Of a stretch of 64,000 nucleotides of DNA, positions 7,282 through 16,900 are shown piece after piece; position 1 is the stretch's first letter; every line of letters starts with the position of its first letter. The stretch covers positions 1 to 64,000 of the forward strand of contig CAZYXV010000018.1 in the NCBI GenBank assembly GCA_964651475.1. Direction: 5' to 3'. The notes under the pieces are model-generated. The model made no database searches and was not told the origin of the DNA. It worked only from the letters and a program-made list of their open reading frames with translations. The DNA is from JBGSMF01 sp964651475 (GTDB lineage Bacteria > Chloroflexota > Anaerolineae > Fen-1058). The translations under genes and the position numbers were made by a program.

Positions 7282-8490
7282 ATGAACACGAGTGTACAAA
7301 CCAGTTCCAGCACATTAAAGCACGCGCGTTACCTGGCCGACACCATCGGGCCGCGCGGTTCGACCACGCCGCAAGAAGCGCAGGCGGCCGAGTACGCTTA
7401 CCAGATGATGGAAGACGCCGGGCTAGAGCCGGTCAAAGAGACGTTTGCCAGTGCCAGGTCTGCCTGGCGGCCTTATGCGCTCGCCTCGGCGCTGGCGCTG
7501 GCGGCCGAGTTCTTGTTCTTGTTTGCCGGCCAGGCGGGCGCGGTGCTGGCCAGCCTGATCATGATTTTCGTGATTGTCTCGGTGCTGCTAGAAATGGTCT
7601 TTGAAAATAACCCGCTGCGCTGGTTTCTGCCCAAAGGGCAAAGCCAAAATGTGTGGGCCAAAATCTCGCCCTCGGGCCAACTCAAGCGGCGCGTCTTGAT
7701 CGTCGGCCATCTCGATTCGCATCGAACCCCCAAGGTCTTTAGCACCCTGGCCTGGCTCAGAATTTTCAAGTGGCTCATCCCGGTGGGGCTGACGGCCATG
7801 GTCCTCATCACACTCTTGTTCATCATCGGCATCTTTTCCTCGTGGGGCGGGTGGCGCTCGTTCTCGGTGCTGCTGGCCATCGTGGCGTGGTGGCTGTCTG
7901 TATTGACGTTTGAAGCCGACTATACGCCATTCACGGCCGGGGCGATGGACAATGCCACGGGCGCGGGCATGGTGTTGAGCGTGGCGGCCCAACTCAAAAA
8001 ACAGCCGCTCCAAAACACAGAGGTGTGGGCCGTATGCACCGGGTGCGAAGAGGTGGGCTGCTACGGGGCGGCAGATTTGATCACTCGCCACAAGGCCGAG
8101 TTGAAACCCGCCGAAAGCAACCCCAGCGATATTTATTTCATCACGCTGGATTCCGTGGGCGGCTCTAACACGCGGCCCTGCTATATCTCGCGCCACACAT
8201 TCATAACCACGGCGCAAAGCGATGCCGAGCTGCTGCGCCTGGCCAATCAAGTCGCCGCGCGCCGGAGCGAGTTGGGCGCGCGGAGCGTAACCCTGTCAGG
8301 CGCCTATACCGAAGGGCACGTCGCGGCCAAAGCCGGACTGCGCCTTCTGACATTCGTCAATCTCCGCAAAGACGGCATCATGCCCCACTGGCACCAACCC
8401 ACAGACGTGTTCGCCAATATTGATGGCGCGGTGGTGCAAGACACCGAAACGTTCCTGCACGAATTGCTGCGCGAGATAGACGAGGCATGA
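7282..8490 (+). CDS. Membrane-bound M28-family zinc peptidase
   Basis: A 402-residue membrane peptidase of the aminopeptidase-like M28 type. Hydrophobic segments at about 65-100 and 155-205 interrupt the catalytic fold. Two-zinc ligands are visible: GHLDSH, AMDNATGAG, GCEEVGCYGA with the catalytic Glu, TLDSVGG and MPHWHQPTD. It presumably trims peptides at the membrane face. The substrate is unknown. GAGGAGA precedes the ATG. It is separated from gcvPB by the short repeat element and followed by a bidirectional terminator. Confidence 0.85.
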   Translation: MNTSVQTSSSTLKHARYLADTIGPRGSTTPQEAQAAEYAYQMMEDAGLEPVKETFASARSAWRPYALASALALAAEFLFLFAGQAGAVLASLIMIFVIVSVLLEMVFENNPLRWFLPKGQSQNVWAKISPSGQLKRRVLIVGHLDSHRTPKVFSTLAWLRIFKWLIPVGLTAMVLITLLFIIGIFSSWGGWRSFSVLLAIVAWWLSVLTFEADYTPFTAGAMDNATGAGMVLSVAAQLKKQPLQNTEVWAVCTGCEEVGCYGAADLITRHKAELKPAESNPSDIYFITLDSVGGSNTRPCYISRHTFITTAQSDAELLRLANQVAARRSELGARSVTLSGAYTEGHVAAKAGLRLLTFVNLRKDGIMPHWHQPTDVFANIDGAVVQDTETFLHELLREIDEA

Positions 8491-8491
8491 T

Positions 8492-8575
8492 GGTATATCC
8501 CAAAATGTAGGGGCGCCCCCTTGCGGTTGCCCGCCCTGGGCAGGGGCAAGCCCTGCCCCTACGTAGGCAATCAAC
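8492..8575. repeat. GTAGGGGC-family MITE-like element, copy 2
   Basis: It begins 2 nt after the M28 stop. The left end GGTATATCCCAAAATGTAGG matches, in reverse orientation, the right end of copy 3 (46628-46721). Internal GGGCAGGGGC/GCCCCTAC forms a hairpin. Confidence 0.7.
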
Positions 8576-8596
8576 TGATTTTGGCCGCACCCTAAT

Positions 8597-8633
8597 CAAA
8601 ACACTCCCAGCTTTTGAGGCCGGGAGTGTTTTG
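8597..8633. terminator. Bidirectional intrinsic terminator
   Basis: AAAACACTCCC (8598-8608) and GGGAGTGTTTT (8622-8632) form a perfect 11-bp stem with A/T tails on both sides, between the converging M28 and SHMT-GcvT genes. Confidence 0.85.
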
Positions 8634-8663
8634 CTCAGCGGAGAAACAAAACCTGATTCTCTG

Positions 8664-11600
8664 TCACCTGCGCCTGGGGAAGCGGCTGACGATGGTCGCG
8701 CCATCCAGCAGCGGCACGCGGTCGCCCAGTGTCAGTTGGGAGCGGGGACGCTCGTCGCGGTTAGAGAGCGGCGCGATAAAGATTGGAGTGCCTTCTTCTT
8801 GCGCCTCCCTGGTCAAATAGGCCAGGCCCGTCAGATAGCCGTCGGTGTCAATCGCGCAAGAAAGCACCTTGCCGATCACCTTGCCGCGGATGTTGACGAC
8901 CAAGTCGAGTTGCACCGGCCGGCGCACGTTCTTTTCGTTCATGCGAAAGCGCGCCACCTCGCCAGTGCGAGCCTGGTCGTGCTCCAAAAAGGCCTGGCGA
9001 CCAATGAAAAACGGCTTGTACGGCTTGGCGTATTTGCCAAAGCCGGCGTCGCTTGGGTCGAGATCGAGCGGCCCGGCCATCTCGTGGCCATATAGCGGCA
9101 GCCCGGCCTCGGTGCGCAAACTGTCGCGCGCGCCCAATCCCACCGGCTTGAGGCCGAACGGCTGGCCGGCTTGCAAGATAGCCTTCCACAATTGGGGCGC
9201 CTGGTCGGGGTGCACAAACAACTCGAACGCCATCGTCTCGCCGGTATAGCCGGTGCGGCTGATGACGCACTCCAACCCGGCCAGTTTGCCTTCGGTCAAC
9301 TGCGTGCGCCGCAGCGCCTTGACGCGCGCCGCCAGGCCGGTATCGGCCGAGTCTACCATCGCCAGCACAATATCGCGGCTGCGCGGGCCTTGCACCGGAA
9401 TGTCCACGCGACACTCGCCGCCCCAGCGCCGGTCGCGCAAATCGCGCAAGGTCACGTCGCCGCGCCACCTGATCCACGGGCGCTCGCGATCCATAAACAC
9501 CCGGTTGTCTTTGACGGCGTTCAGCCAGGCCCAGTCCTTGTCGTTGTTGCTGGCATTGACCACCACCATATATTTTTCAGGGCCGCGCATGTAAATCATG
9601 GTATCGTCCAGCACCTTGCCGTCTACGTCCAGAAAATAAGAATACAACGAATCGCCCGGCCTGAGCATAGACATGTCATTGGGCTGCACCAGGTCCAGAA
9701 AGCGGCGCGCGTCCGGGCCGCTTACCTCGAACACACCCATGTGCGTGGCGTCGAACAAGCCAGCGGCCTTGCGGCAGGCGACGTGCTCCTTGATCACCGA
9801 GGTATACCAGACGGGCATCTCCCAGCCGGCAAAGGGAATCATCTTGGCATCCAGCGCCTTGTGCTCCTCGAACAATCTAGTCCGCTTGATGGGCGGCTCT
9901 TGCGGCTCTTGCCACGCAAAGGCCGGCAGCGGAGTATGAGAAGGCGCGCCCAGGGCGTGCTGGCCGATAAAGTAGAGCTTGGCGCGGTCAATCGCTTCGG
10001 GATTCGACTCCAAATCGCGGGGCAGCGCCGTAGCGGGGATGTAGGGCTGGCGCGCCTCGCGAATAATCATCGGCCCCACCAGCTTGGCGCGCAGGTCATT
10101 GTTGAACGCCACGTAGCCATCAGAAAGCGCCCGCAGCCAGGCTGCAACGCGCGCCGCCTTGTCGCCTGGCGCCACCAGCACATAATGGTTTCGCCCCTCG
10201 CCCGGGCGATACAGCACGGCGCCGCTCATCACGCGCCCATCCTTTTCCAACAAGAAGGTGGCTTGCTCGCCGCCGGGCTGGAGGTTAACCAACTCGTTGG
10301 TGGTCGTGTGCTGCATAAACGTAAAAGCGCGGGGACCGATAATTTCAAACGTGACCTGCCTGGTGGTATAGGCGTCCTTGATAGACCAAAAGTGAGGATA
10401 GCCGCGCACGGGCGGCCGCTTGCACAGCCCCAGATGGGCAACCAGGTCTTGCACAATGAGTTTGGAGGATTCGAGCGCGTCAAAATCCACCTTGGCCCCA
10501 CCCGGATACGGCAGGCAAGTCTTGAGCGTGTTGGCAATCGCCACGGCAATGCGTTCGACGTCCGGTTCGCGCAGGCCGCGCTGCGTGATCCACGGCGTGC
10601 CCAGTCGGATGCCGCTGGCTTGCGTGGGGCTGGTATCGCCAGGGATCGTGTTGCGGTTCGTGACGATGCCCACCAGGTCCAGGATGCGCGCGGCCGGATC
10701 GCCCATCAGCGGCGCGCCATCCGGCCCGGCGATGGTCTTGCAATCCACCAGGAGCATGTGCGAGCCGGTGCCATTGTACGCCACGCGCAGTCCCTCCGCC
10801 TGCAAACACTTGGCCAGGTGCTGCGCGTTTGAAAGGATTTGCTTTTGCAGCGCGGTGAATTTTTCCGTGCCGGCCAGCTTGAATGCCACCGCCATCGCCG
10901 CGATGGTGTTGACGTGCGGCCCGCCTTGCTCGCCTGGAAAGACGGCGCGGTCAATGCGCCGCGAAAGGTCTTCGCGCCGGGTCAGGATACACGCTGCGCG
11001 GGGGCCGCACAAGGTCTTGTGCGTGGTGAACGTGATCACGTCGGCGTATCCGACCGGCGAGGGAAACACTCCCGCCGTGACCATGCCGGCCACATGGCTG
11101 ATGTCGGCCATCAGGTACGCGCCCACGCTGTCGGCAATTTCGCGGAACACTGCCCAGTCCGGCGGGTACGGATACGAGGTGTAGCCAGCGATGATCATGC
11201 GTGGTTTGTGCTGCCTGGCCAGTGCGGCGATCTCGTCGTAATTGAGCCGCTCGGTTTCGAGGTCTACCGAGTACGACACGCTGGTATAGTGCCGGCCGGA
11301 ACGGTTGGCCGGGCTACCGTGCGTCAGGTGGCCGCCGTGGATCAGGCTCATGCCCATGATGGTATCGCCTGATTTGAGCAGTGCTTCGTACACGGCGTTA
11401 TTGGCCGGCGCGCCTGAAAGAGGCTGCACATTGACGAAAATATTGTCCGCCGAAACAAGCTCGTTGGCGAACAATTCGGCGCAGCGCCGGCGCGCCAACT
11501 CTTCGAGCATGTCCACATACTCGACGCCCATGTAGTAACGCGGGCTGCCGCCGCGGCGATAGTAGGCCAGCGCCTCGTCATAGTTCAGAATCGTCTCGAC

Positions 11601-11819
11601 GCTTCGCCCGCGCCGGCGCGGGTCAGGGTAGCCTTCAGCATAGATATTTTGAAACACGCTGCCCTCCGCTTCCAGCACCGCCTCGGCGGCGTCGGATTCT
11701 GAGGGGATCATGATGAGCTTGCGCGTCTGCCGTTCGGCTTCGCAAGCAATCAACTCGGCAACATCTGGGTCCATCTGGACCAGATCGCCGTGGAACAAGA
11801 AATCATCACAAGTTGCCAT
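8664..11819 (-). CDS. SHMT / GcvT-like / GcvT three-part fusion, paralogue 1
   Basis: A 1051-residue fusion. Residues 1-465 are a serine hydroxymethyltransferase: MIPSES, NIYAEGYP, GGHLTHGSP, the AD-x-SH-x-AG PLP site and PLP lysine 268 in TTHKTLCGPR. About 28 extra residues lie between YAEGYP and RYYMG, and NVQPLSG replaces the usual NVQPHSG. Residues about 485-590 are a degenerate GcvT/YgfZ-like folate-binding half (FEIIGPRAFTFMQ). Residues about 645-1040 are a full aminomethyltransferase (IPFAGWEMPVWYTSV, NASNNDKDW). The fusion could pass methylene-tetrahydrofolate from glycine cleavage to serine synthesis. Start ATG 11819 has AGGAGA 7 nt upstream and aligns with paralogue 2; a further upstream start would add 30 unrelated residues. 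No separate glyA or gcvT is in the window. Confidence 0.9.
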   Translation of the reverse strand: MATCDDFLFHGDLVQMDPDVAELIACEAERQTRKLIMIPSESDAAEAVLEAEGSVFQNIYAEGYPDPRRRGRSVETILNYDEALAYYRRGGSPRYYMGVEYVDMLEELARRRCAELFANELVSADNIFVNVQPLSGAPANNAVYEALLKSGDTIMGMSLIHGGHLTHGSPANRSGRHYTSVSYSVDLETERLNYDEIAALARQHKPRMIIAGYTSYPYPPDWAVFREIADSVGAYLMADISHVAGMVTAGVFPSPVGYADVITFTTHKTLCGPRAACILTRREDLSRRIDRAVFPGEQGGPHVNTIAAMAVAFKLAGTEKFTALQKQILSNAQHLAKCLQAEGLRVAYNGTGSHMLLVDCKTIAGPDGAPLMGDPAARILDLVGIVTNRNTIPGDTSPTQASGIRLGTPWITQRGLREPDVERIAVAIANTLKTCLPYPGGAKVDFDALESSKLIVQDLVAHLGLCKRPPVRGYPHFWSIKDAYTTRQVTFEIIGPRAFTFMQHTTTNELVNLQPGGEQATFLLEKDGRVMSGAVLYRPGEGRNHYVLVAPGDKAARVAAWLRALSDGYVAFNNDLRAKLVGPMIIREARQPYIPATALPRDLESNPEAIDRAKLYFIGQHALGAPSHTPLPAFAWQEPQEPPIKRTRLFEEHKALDAKMIPFAGWEMPVWYTSVIKEHVACRKAAGLFDATHMGVFEVSGPDARRFLDLVQPNDMSMLRPGDSLYSYFLDVDGKVLDDTMIYMRGPEKYMVVVNASNNDKDWAWLNAVKDNRVFMDRERPWIRWRGDVTLRDLRDRRWGGECRVDIPVQGPRSRDIVLAMVDSADTGLAARVKALRRTQLTEGKLAGLECVISRTGYTGETMAFELFVHPDQAPQLWKAILQAGQPFGLKPVGLGARDSLRTEAGLPLYGHEMAGPLDLDPSDAGFGKYAKPYKPFFIGRQAFLEHDQARTGEVARFRMNEKNVRRPVQLDLVVNIRGKVIGKVLSCAIDTDGYLTGLAYLTREAQEEGTPIFIAPLSNRDERPRSQLTLGDRVPLLDGATIVSRFPRRR

Positions 11820-11909
11820 CACACTTTCTCCTGATATCCAATGGTACACATCCTTATCAACCCACAAATCATCGGCGTAGAATTTGCGCCAACGAGTAGA
11901 GTTGTCCAC

Positions 11910-11950
11910 AAAAAGACGCCGCCCCCAAATTGAATGGTGGGAGCAGCGCC
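11910..11950 (-). terminator. Intrinsic terminator / attenuator upstream of SHMT-GcvT 1
   Basis: On the minus strand, GGCGCTGCTCCC and GGGGGCGGCGTC pair over 12 bp (with G-U pairs) around a 12-nt loop and are followed by TTTTT. It lies between the promoter at 11968-11996 and the SHMT-GcvT start, so it may attenuate that gene. It could instead simply end the transcript of the gene at 12033-13193. Confidence 0.7.
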
Positions 11951-11967
11951 ATCTACAAGCCAGAGAA

Positions 11968-11996
11968 AGTATAAATCAGATTTTACATCGCGTCAA
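11968..11996 (-). promoter_or_regulatory. Candidate sigma70 promoter for SHMT-GcvT 1
   Basis: On the minus strand: TTGACG, 17-bp spacer, TATACT. The predicted start near 11961 gives a leader of about 140 nt that contains the terminator hairpin at 11910-11950. Confidence 0.6.
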
Positions 11997-12032
11997 GTAA
12001 GCATCTCATCCCCCATCCAACACGACCCGCCC

Positions 12033-13193
12033 TCATCGTTGCCGCGCGGGTGAGACCTGCAATTCCACCAGGTTCATCCCCTCCATCGCCTGAATAATGT
12101 GCGCCGTCGTCAGCGGATCAAAGGTCTTGTCGGCAGAAGAGAAATAGTACCCACCCGTGCGGCGATCCCACAACATCATCAAAGCGCCGGGCGTATCTAC
12201 CAGCCCCGGTGTCCAATCCGATAGCGTTTCGCGCAGAGCGTAAAGCGCCTGGAGCGCTCGCGCCGTCGGGCTGCCAGTGGTGACAATGGTTCGGGTTTCC
12301 TGGTCAGGAAAGCCGCCATACTTGTTCTGCGCCCGGCGCAGATAGGGCAGCGCCGCGCGCGCGCTGTCAATTTCGCCTGCCGCCGCCAACGCCTGCACAA
12401 CCAGGGCAGTGGTATACACGTCTGCCCCGCCCGACGCCAGGCTGCCATCTCGCGCCCAGGCGTCATTGCCATTTTTCTTGGCCGCAAGCAATTCCACCGC
12501 GCTGGTGGGGATCGGTTCCGCCGCGCTGTGGAGGGCCAGCATCGCGTAAGCGTGAACGTCCAGGGCCGCGCCGAACTGGCCGCTCTGGCGGTTTTGCCGG
12601 GCCTCGAGCGCGGTCACCAGGTTTCGACCGGCAAAAGCGCGCGGGTTTTGCCCGGAGGCGACGGCCGCCATGATGACGCAGCTCAACCGTTCAGCATCCG
12701 CAACGCGCCCGGCCCGCACCTGCGCCGCCAGGTAATCTAACGGTGATTGCCTGGCCTTGTTCACCCACAACGCCGGATCCGCGCCGCCGGCCACAGCCGC
12801 CAAAATCACCTCGGCGGTCAGGCATACTTCGCTCACACGAGCAGACGGAGAGCGCCTGTCATCCTTGTTGCGAACGTCAAGCCGCCTGCTCGTAATACTG
12901 CCGGCCAGAAAGCGTTCGTACAAGCGCGCGGTAGCCAATGCATCCGTCGGCCACATCCAATGACCTGAATCGGGCAGCCTGGGCACGTCAACGTGCGGAA
13001 TGTCCATAGGGGGCAGATTGGGGTTTGCAATGGGAGGCATATCGGGATTGCTGGGAGTGGGGTCAGGGCGCTTCACGGGCGAAATGGGCGATACAAACAT
13101 TCCGTTACCTGATGGCGCCGCGTACAACTGCATCGCCAACACATTGCCTATCACAAGAACCAAAACAAACAAGGGTAAAGCCTTGGCCTTCAT
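12033..13193 (-). CDS. Secreted prenyltransferase/terpene-cyclase-like toroid repeat protein
   Basis: A 386-residue exported protein. Residues 1-30 are a signal peptide (LPLFVLVLVIGNVLAMQLYA), followed by a Pro-rich linker. Residues about 90-375 contain helical repeats with GGADVYTTALVVQALAAAG and a GGFPDQ-type turn, the pattern of the squalene-cyclase/prenyltransferase alpha-toroid fold. No DXDD-like catalytic motif is seen. The fold is also used for non-enzymatic binding (cobalamin or complement-like proteins), so a role in extracellular ligand binding is as likely as catalysis. Start ATG 13193 has AGGAGGA 5 nt upstream. It is monocistronic as far as can be seen. Confidence 0.6.
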   Translation of the reverse strand: MKAKALPLFVLVLVIGNVLAMQLYAAPSGNGMFVSPISPVKRPDPTPSNPDMPPIANPNLPPMDIPHVDVPRLPDSGHWMWPTDALATARLYERFLAGSITSRRLDVRNKDDRRSPSARVSEVCLTAEVILAAVAGGADPALWVNKARQSPLDYLAAQVRAGRVADAERLSCVIMAAVASGQNPRAFAGRNLVTALEARQNRQSGQFGAALDVHAYAMLALHSAAEPIPTSAVELLAAKKNGNDAWARDGSLASGGADVYTTALVVQALAAAGEIDSARAALPYLRRAQNKYGGFPDQETRTIVTTGSPTARALQALYALRETLSDWTPGLVDTPGALMMLWDRRTGGYYFSSADKTFDPLTTAHIIQAMEGMNLVELQVSPARQR

Positions 13194-13418
13194 GGTTTCC
13201 TCCTGTAACATACCTGGCTCATCCAATGCTCAAAGGCTGACTTGAGCACTATGCAGCGCTTTTAGCAAAACGCGGCGCGCCTTGCCGCTTGCTCATATTT
13301 TATCATACTCCTGCGCGCCACACAATACCCAAAACTCTAGCAGCCTGCCGGCGTCCCTATGCCAGCCCCACTCAACGCGCCCGCTCTTGCAGATACGCGT
13401 TGATACGTCGCCAGATGC

Positions 13419-13453
13419 AACAGCGCCCGGCACAAGTTGTATCGGGCGCTGCT
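13419..13453. terminator. Hairpin downstream of the 70-residue ORF
   Basis: CAGCGCCCG (13421-13429) and CGGGCGCTG (13443-13451) form a perfect 9-bp stem. The T-run is weak on both sides, so termination is uncertain. No other feature is seen in 13194-13537, which carries the upstream region of the toroid-protein gene. Confidence 0.5.
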
Positions 13454-13537
13454 GTGAATGAGGGACAATATTGGGGTGAGAGAGCAATTGAACTATCAAG
13501 TTGCAGCCATGCTTCCCACACTCAGATTGCTTGATGG

Positions 13538-13750
13538 TCATGCATGTGTGGGCTTGCGCGTTGGAAAACTTTGCACAGGACTCCAAAACTTGTACCGGAT
13601 CACCAGGTGTGCCATGTTGTCAATCTGGGTGTCCGATATATCCGCACCTTCCTGGAGTTCATGCAAGACCTCGTCACGCATGTCCCTCAAGACCTGGAAC
13701 GTCAGCTCGTCGAGTGGAGCTGTCGTCTGTGTCGGCCGAGGGTTGCCCAT
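13538..13750 (-). CDS. Small hypothetical protein (70 residues)
   Basis: The ATG at 13750 is preceded by a very strong AGGGAGGTGAG site, which is the main reason to call this gene. The product (MGNPRPTQTTAPLDELTF..., then an acidic helix VLHELQEGADISD) has no recognised domain, no signal peptide and no membrane segment. An in-frame upstream ATG at 13864 would run through the terminator hairpin at 13800-13834 and is unlikely. It lies between two hairpins and downstream of SHMT-GcvT 2. Function unknown. Confidence 0.5.
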   Translation of the reverse strand: MGNPRPTQTTAPLDELTFQVLRDMRDEVLHELQEGADISDTQIDNMAHLVIRYKFWSPVQSFPTRKPTHA

Positions 13751-13799
13751 ATCTCTCACCTCCCTTCTTTGAAAATGAGAATTGACCTCGCCGTAGAGC

Positions 13800-13834
13800 A
13801 AAAAAGCTTCTACCCCTAACCTCAGGTAGAAGCT
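13800..13834 (-). terminator. Intrinsic terminator downstream of SHMT-GcvT 2
   Basis: On the minus strand GCTTCTACC and GGTAGAAGC form a perfect 9-bp stem with a 10-nt loop, followed by TTTTTT. It is 137 bp beyond the SHMT-GcvT stop and 50 bp upstream of the small ORF, so it closes the transketolase / aminotransferase / SHMT-GcvT operon or attenuates the small ORF. Confidence 0.85.
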
Positions 13835-13970
13835 ATCAGTCATCGGGATGGCGTTGGCGGGCACGGCGTGCCTGATGCCCGCTCACTGGCGAGCCTCACC
13901 ACCTACATAGATTATAAACCCATTCTAGCTTGCAAGTCAAGAGCCAAATCAAGGCGTCAACAAGCCATGC

Positions 13971-16900
13971 CTAGTCGTGTGCGGGCGGCGGCGCAACGGC
14001 CCGCCTTCTTTCTGGAAAGCGCCGCAGCACAATCGCCTCGACGTGCAGCAGCACGCGATCCCCCATGCTCAATTCGGGCTTGGGCTTTTCGGCCTGCGGC
14101 TTTTCAGGCAGCACGAAAATGCCGATGGGCGTTCCTTCTTTGTTGTATTTCATATCCACAATCGCCAACCCAAGCAGGTATCCTTCGGAATCTATCGAGC
14201 AGCTGGTCACATTGCCGATCACCTGGCCTTGCTTGTTAACCACAGGCGCGCCTGTGTTGGGGCGGCGGACGCCTTTTTGGTTCATGCGCCAGCGGACCAC
14301 TTCCCGCTTGCGGTTCAGGTCGCGCGCCAGCAGCACATCGCGCCCGACGAAGAAGGGCTTGTGATACTTGACGTAACCCGGAAAGCCGGCCTCGGCCGGA
14401 CTGATGTCGAACGGGCCGACCAATTCGTGCCCATACAGCGGCAAGCCGGCCTCGGTGCGCGTGCTGTCGCGCGCGGCCAATCCGCACGGCTTGAGTCCAA
14501 AGGGTTTGCCCTTTTCCAGCAGCATGGTCCAAAAAGCCACTTGCTGGTCAGGATGGACGAACAACTCGAATCCCACATCCTCGCCAGTGTAGCCGGTACG
14601 CGCGGCGATGACGGGGATATTGCCCAGCACCACCTCAATCAAGTCGGTGCGGCGCACGCGCGCCAATGCAAAGCGAGTAGCCGCGTCGTCCGTGCAGGCT
14701 TGCAAGATAGCAATCGAGGCCGGGCCTTGCAGCGCCACATCGCGCAACTGCCGCGAACCTTCTGCGGGGTTCTTGAGATTGCGCAAGACAGCCGGCGCTT
14801 CTACCCTGAGCCAGGGACGTTGGCGGTCAATGCTCACGCGCCCTTCGTTGACAGCGTTCAGCCAATCCCAGTCTTTATCTTCGTTGGAAGCGTTGACGAC
14901 CACCAGGAAAAGATCCGCGCGGCGGCGGTAAATCATCAAGTCGTCAATCGGCTTGCCGTCGGGATCGAGCAGGTAAGCATAAGCCGACTGCCCATCGTCT
15001 AGCCAGTGAGCATAGTTGGAAATCACCGTATCGAGGAAAGTAATGGCGTTCGGGCCGGCGACCTCGAAGCAGCCCATGTGGCTCACGTCGAACAACCCCG
15101 CCGCCTGCCGCACGGCCGCGTGTTCCTCGCTCACACTGGTGTACCACACGGGCATCTCCCAGCCGGCAAAGGGAATGACCTTGCCGCCCAGTTGCTTGTG
15201 AATCTCGAACAGCGCCGTGCGTTTGAGCGGCGCATCGCCTGGCTCGGCCCAACTCCACTCCGGTAAAGTGACAGGTGGAAGGCCTAAAGTAGAAAGCGAC
15301 AAGTGAGCCTGCCCAACGAAATAGGGCTTGGTCAGATCAAAACGGTCGGGATATTTGCGCAGCAGGTCGTTCCCGTCAGCGCCCGGCTCTGCGGCGTCGT
15401 CTAGCTTGATGTTGGATATTGGATGTTCGGTATTTTCATCAATCGTCACCGGGCCTTGAACTTTGCGGAACACATCCGCGTCGTCGAACAACACGTAACC
15501 ATCCGCCAGGCCGCGCAGCCAGGCTTGCACCCGTTCGGCGGGCGCGCTCCCGACGTGCAACACGTAACGGTCGCGCTTGTGCTCGTCCGGCTCGATCCGC
15601 GCAAGCGCCACATCGGCCATCAACTTGCCCGCGCGGTCCAGCAAAAAGGTGCGGGTGGTTTGGCCCGCTTCGAGGCCGGCCAGGTTGCTCGTGCAGATTT
15701 CTTGCACGAATGGCCGCGCCCGCCAGCCCCTGATTTCTAACGTGACGAGTGACGAGTGACGAGTGACGAGTGACGCTTCACGGTCAAAGTCAATGCCGGC
15801 CTTGTCCGCCAATGCAGCAACGTGCTTCTTGGCAGCTTCCAGAACGTCCACGTCAATCTTGCCGCGCGGCAACTCGCCGGCCAGGCCCTGGTAGGCAAAA
15901 GGCTGAATGCCGGTGAGCACGTGATGAACCACGTCGGCAATCGCGCCCATATCCTCCGCCGCCAGGCCGCGTTGGCTGACCCACGGCGTGCCAAAGCGGA
16001 TGCCGCTGGCCAGCGCCGTCTTGGTATCGCCCGGAATGGTATTTTTGTTGACCACGATGCCGGCCAGGTCGAGGAGGCGCGCCGCCATCTCGCCGCGCAA
16101 CGGAAAGCCCGCGCGGCTCTTGACGGCGCTCACGTTCACCAGCACAATGTGCGTATCGGTGCCGCCGTAGACCAGCTTGAGCCCGCGCGCCTGGAACGCA
16201 TCGGCCAGCGCCCTGGCGTTTTCCACCGTGCGCACCTGCAACTGCTTGAACTGCTCCGCCCGGGCCAACTTGCACGCCACGGCGATGGCGGCGAATTTGT
16301 TGACGTGCGGCCCGCCCTGCGCGCCGGGGAACACCGCCATGTCAATCAGACTGGCCTTGTCTTCGTCGGTGGTGAGAATCACCGCGCCGCGCGGCCCGCC
16401 CAGGGTCTTGTGCGTGGTGAACACCACCACGTCGGCAATGCCAATCGGGGTGGGGTACACACCGCCAATGACCAATCCGGCAGTGTGGGCAATGTCGGCC
16501 ATCAGCAGCGCGCCGGCGGCGTCGGCAATCTGGCGAAAGCGCGCCCAATCCGGCGCCCACGAGTACGACGTGTAGCCGGCGACGATGACGCGCGGGCGAT
16601 ATTTGAGCGCCAGTTCCATGATCTGGTCGTAATCCAGTTTTTCCGTCTTGGGGTCAACGCCGTAAGAAACAACTTTGTAACGCTTGCCGGAGATGTTGAA
16701 CTCGCTGCCGTGCGTCAGGTGGCCGCCCTGGAACAGGTCCAGCCCCATCAACGTATCGCCAGCCTGCATGAACGTATCGTAAACCGCCAGATTGGCCGCC
16801 GACCCGGAAAGCGCCTGCACGTTGGCGCGAATCGCTTCGGCGGGGACAGACGGAGTGGCAAAACACTCGGCCACGCGCCGGCCAGCCAATGCCTCGACAA

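Noticed and set aside
9171..10832. Plus-strand ORF of 553 codons antisense to SHMT-GcvT 1
   Set aside because: It lies wholly inside a gene with intact PLP and folate motifs, has no ribosome binding site or domain, and is rich in His/Arg/Gln as expected of antisense frames in GC-rich DNA.
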